A stretch of 64,000 nt of DNA from Saccharopolyspora rosea (GTDB lineage: Bacteria > Actinomycetota > Actinomycetes > Mycobacteriales > Pseudonocardiaceae): contig NZ_CP102826.1 of assembly GCF_025643595.1 (NCBI RefSeq), positions 5,518,001 to 5,582,000 of the forward strand. Direction: 5' to 3'. Shown one piece after another: positions 63,992-64,000 of the stretch. The position numbers were made by a program, and so were the translations under genes. The notes beneath the pieces were generated by a model that worked only from the letters and a program-made list of their open reading frames with translations, did no database searches and had not been told where the DNA came from. Within the stretch, counting starts at the first letter, position 1; every line of letters begins with the position of its first letter.

Positions 63992-64000
63992 GGGCTGGAG

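Overview
The window comes from a high-GC actinobacterium. The evidence is GC-rich codon use throughout, frequent GTG and TTG starts, a WhiB protein, a Rho with a long low-complexity insert, and the order atpIBEFHAGDC – DUF2550 – cobalamin adenosyltransferase – murA seen across mycobacteria and relatives. Gene content suggests Pseudonocardiales, but that is inference; no rRNA marker is present.

Chromosomal backbone. Positions 1-1885 hold murA (partial) and a PduO-type adenosyltransferase. An accessory block (2068-8533) follows: an amino-acid permease, a nitrilase-fold amidase and an L-lysine 2-monooxygenase homologue (together a probable DavB/DavA lysine-to-5-aminovalerate route), two GNAT acetyltransferases, a LysR regulator and a short MITE-like element. 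From 8586 to 32109 the minus strand carries the conserved housekeeping run: DUF2550, the ATP synthase operon, atpI, wecA, tsaC/sua5, prmC, prfA, rpmE, rho, thrB-thrC-hom-lysA and argS. DUF3105 and DUF305 proteins and a CDF metal exporter lie up to 34713.

Integrated element. A complete tRNA-Arg(CCG) gene (34952-35024) has its 3' 52 bp repeated exactly at 54147-54198. Between these copies lies a 19.2 kb actinomycete integrative and conjugative element (AICE). It carries integrase, excisionase, a dyad array of twelve GTTACG hexamers, a DUF3631 helicase-like protein, a DnaB-N-like protein, a cytosine methyltransferase, a sliding-clamp (DnaN) homologue, a TraB/FtsK transfer ATPase, membrane spread-type proteins, several small Cys-rich proteins, two tandem zinc-ribbon/HExxH/coiled-coil proteins each with an internal in-frame start, two Nudix proteins, WhiB, a GntR repressor with three palindromic operators, and an HTH-TPR regulator. 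Almost everything from 51228 down to 36933 is tightly packed and could be one transcript from a promoter overlapped by the GntR operators.

Right flank. After a FUSC-family membrane protein come three damaged minus-strand genes: a FadR-type regulator with an amber codon, a SAF-type oxidoreductase with three frameshifts, and a Tat-exported GH109-like glycosidase with one frameshift. They abut an apparently intact DeoR – SIS (AgaS-like) – PfkB kinase – MFS sugar porter cluster, suggesting an amino-sugar catabolic locus that is partly decayed.

Across the chromosomal part, but nowhere inside the AICE, a 40-52 bp near-perfect palindrome occurs eight times between genes, plus two half copies. Its arms vary in a paired way. 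It is the most striking unexplained repeat in the window.
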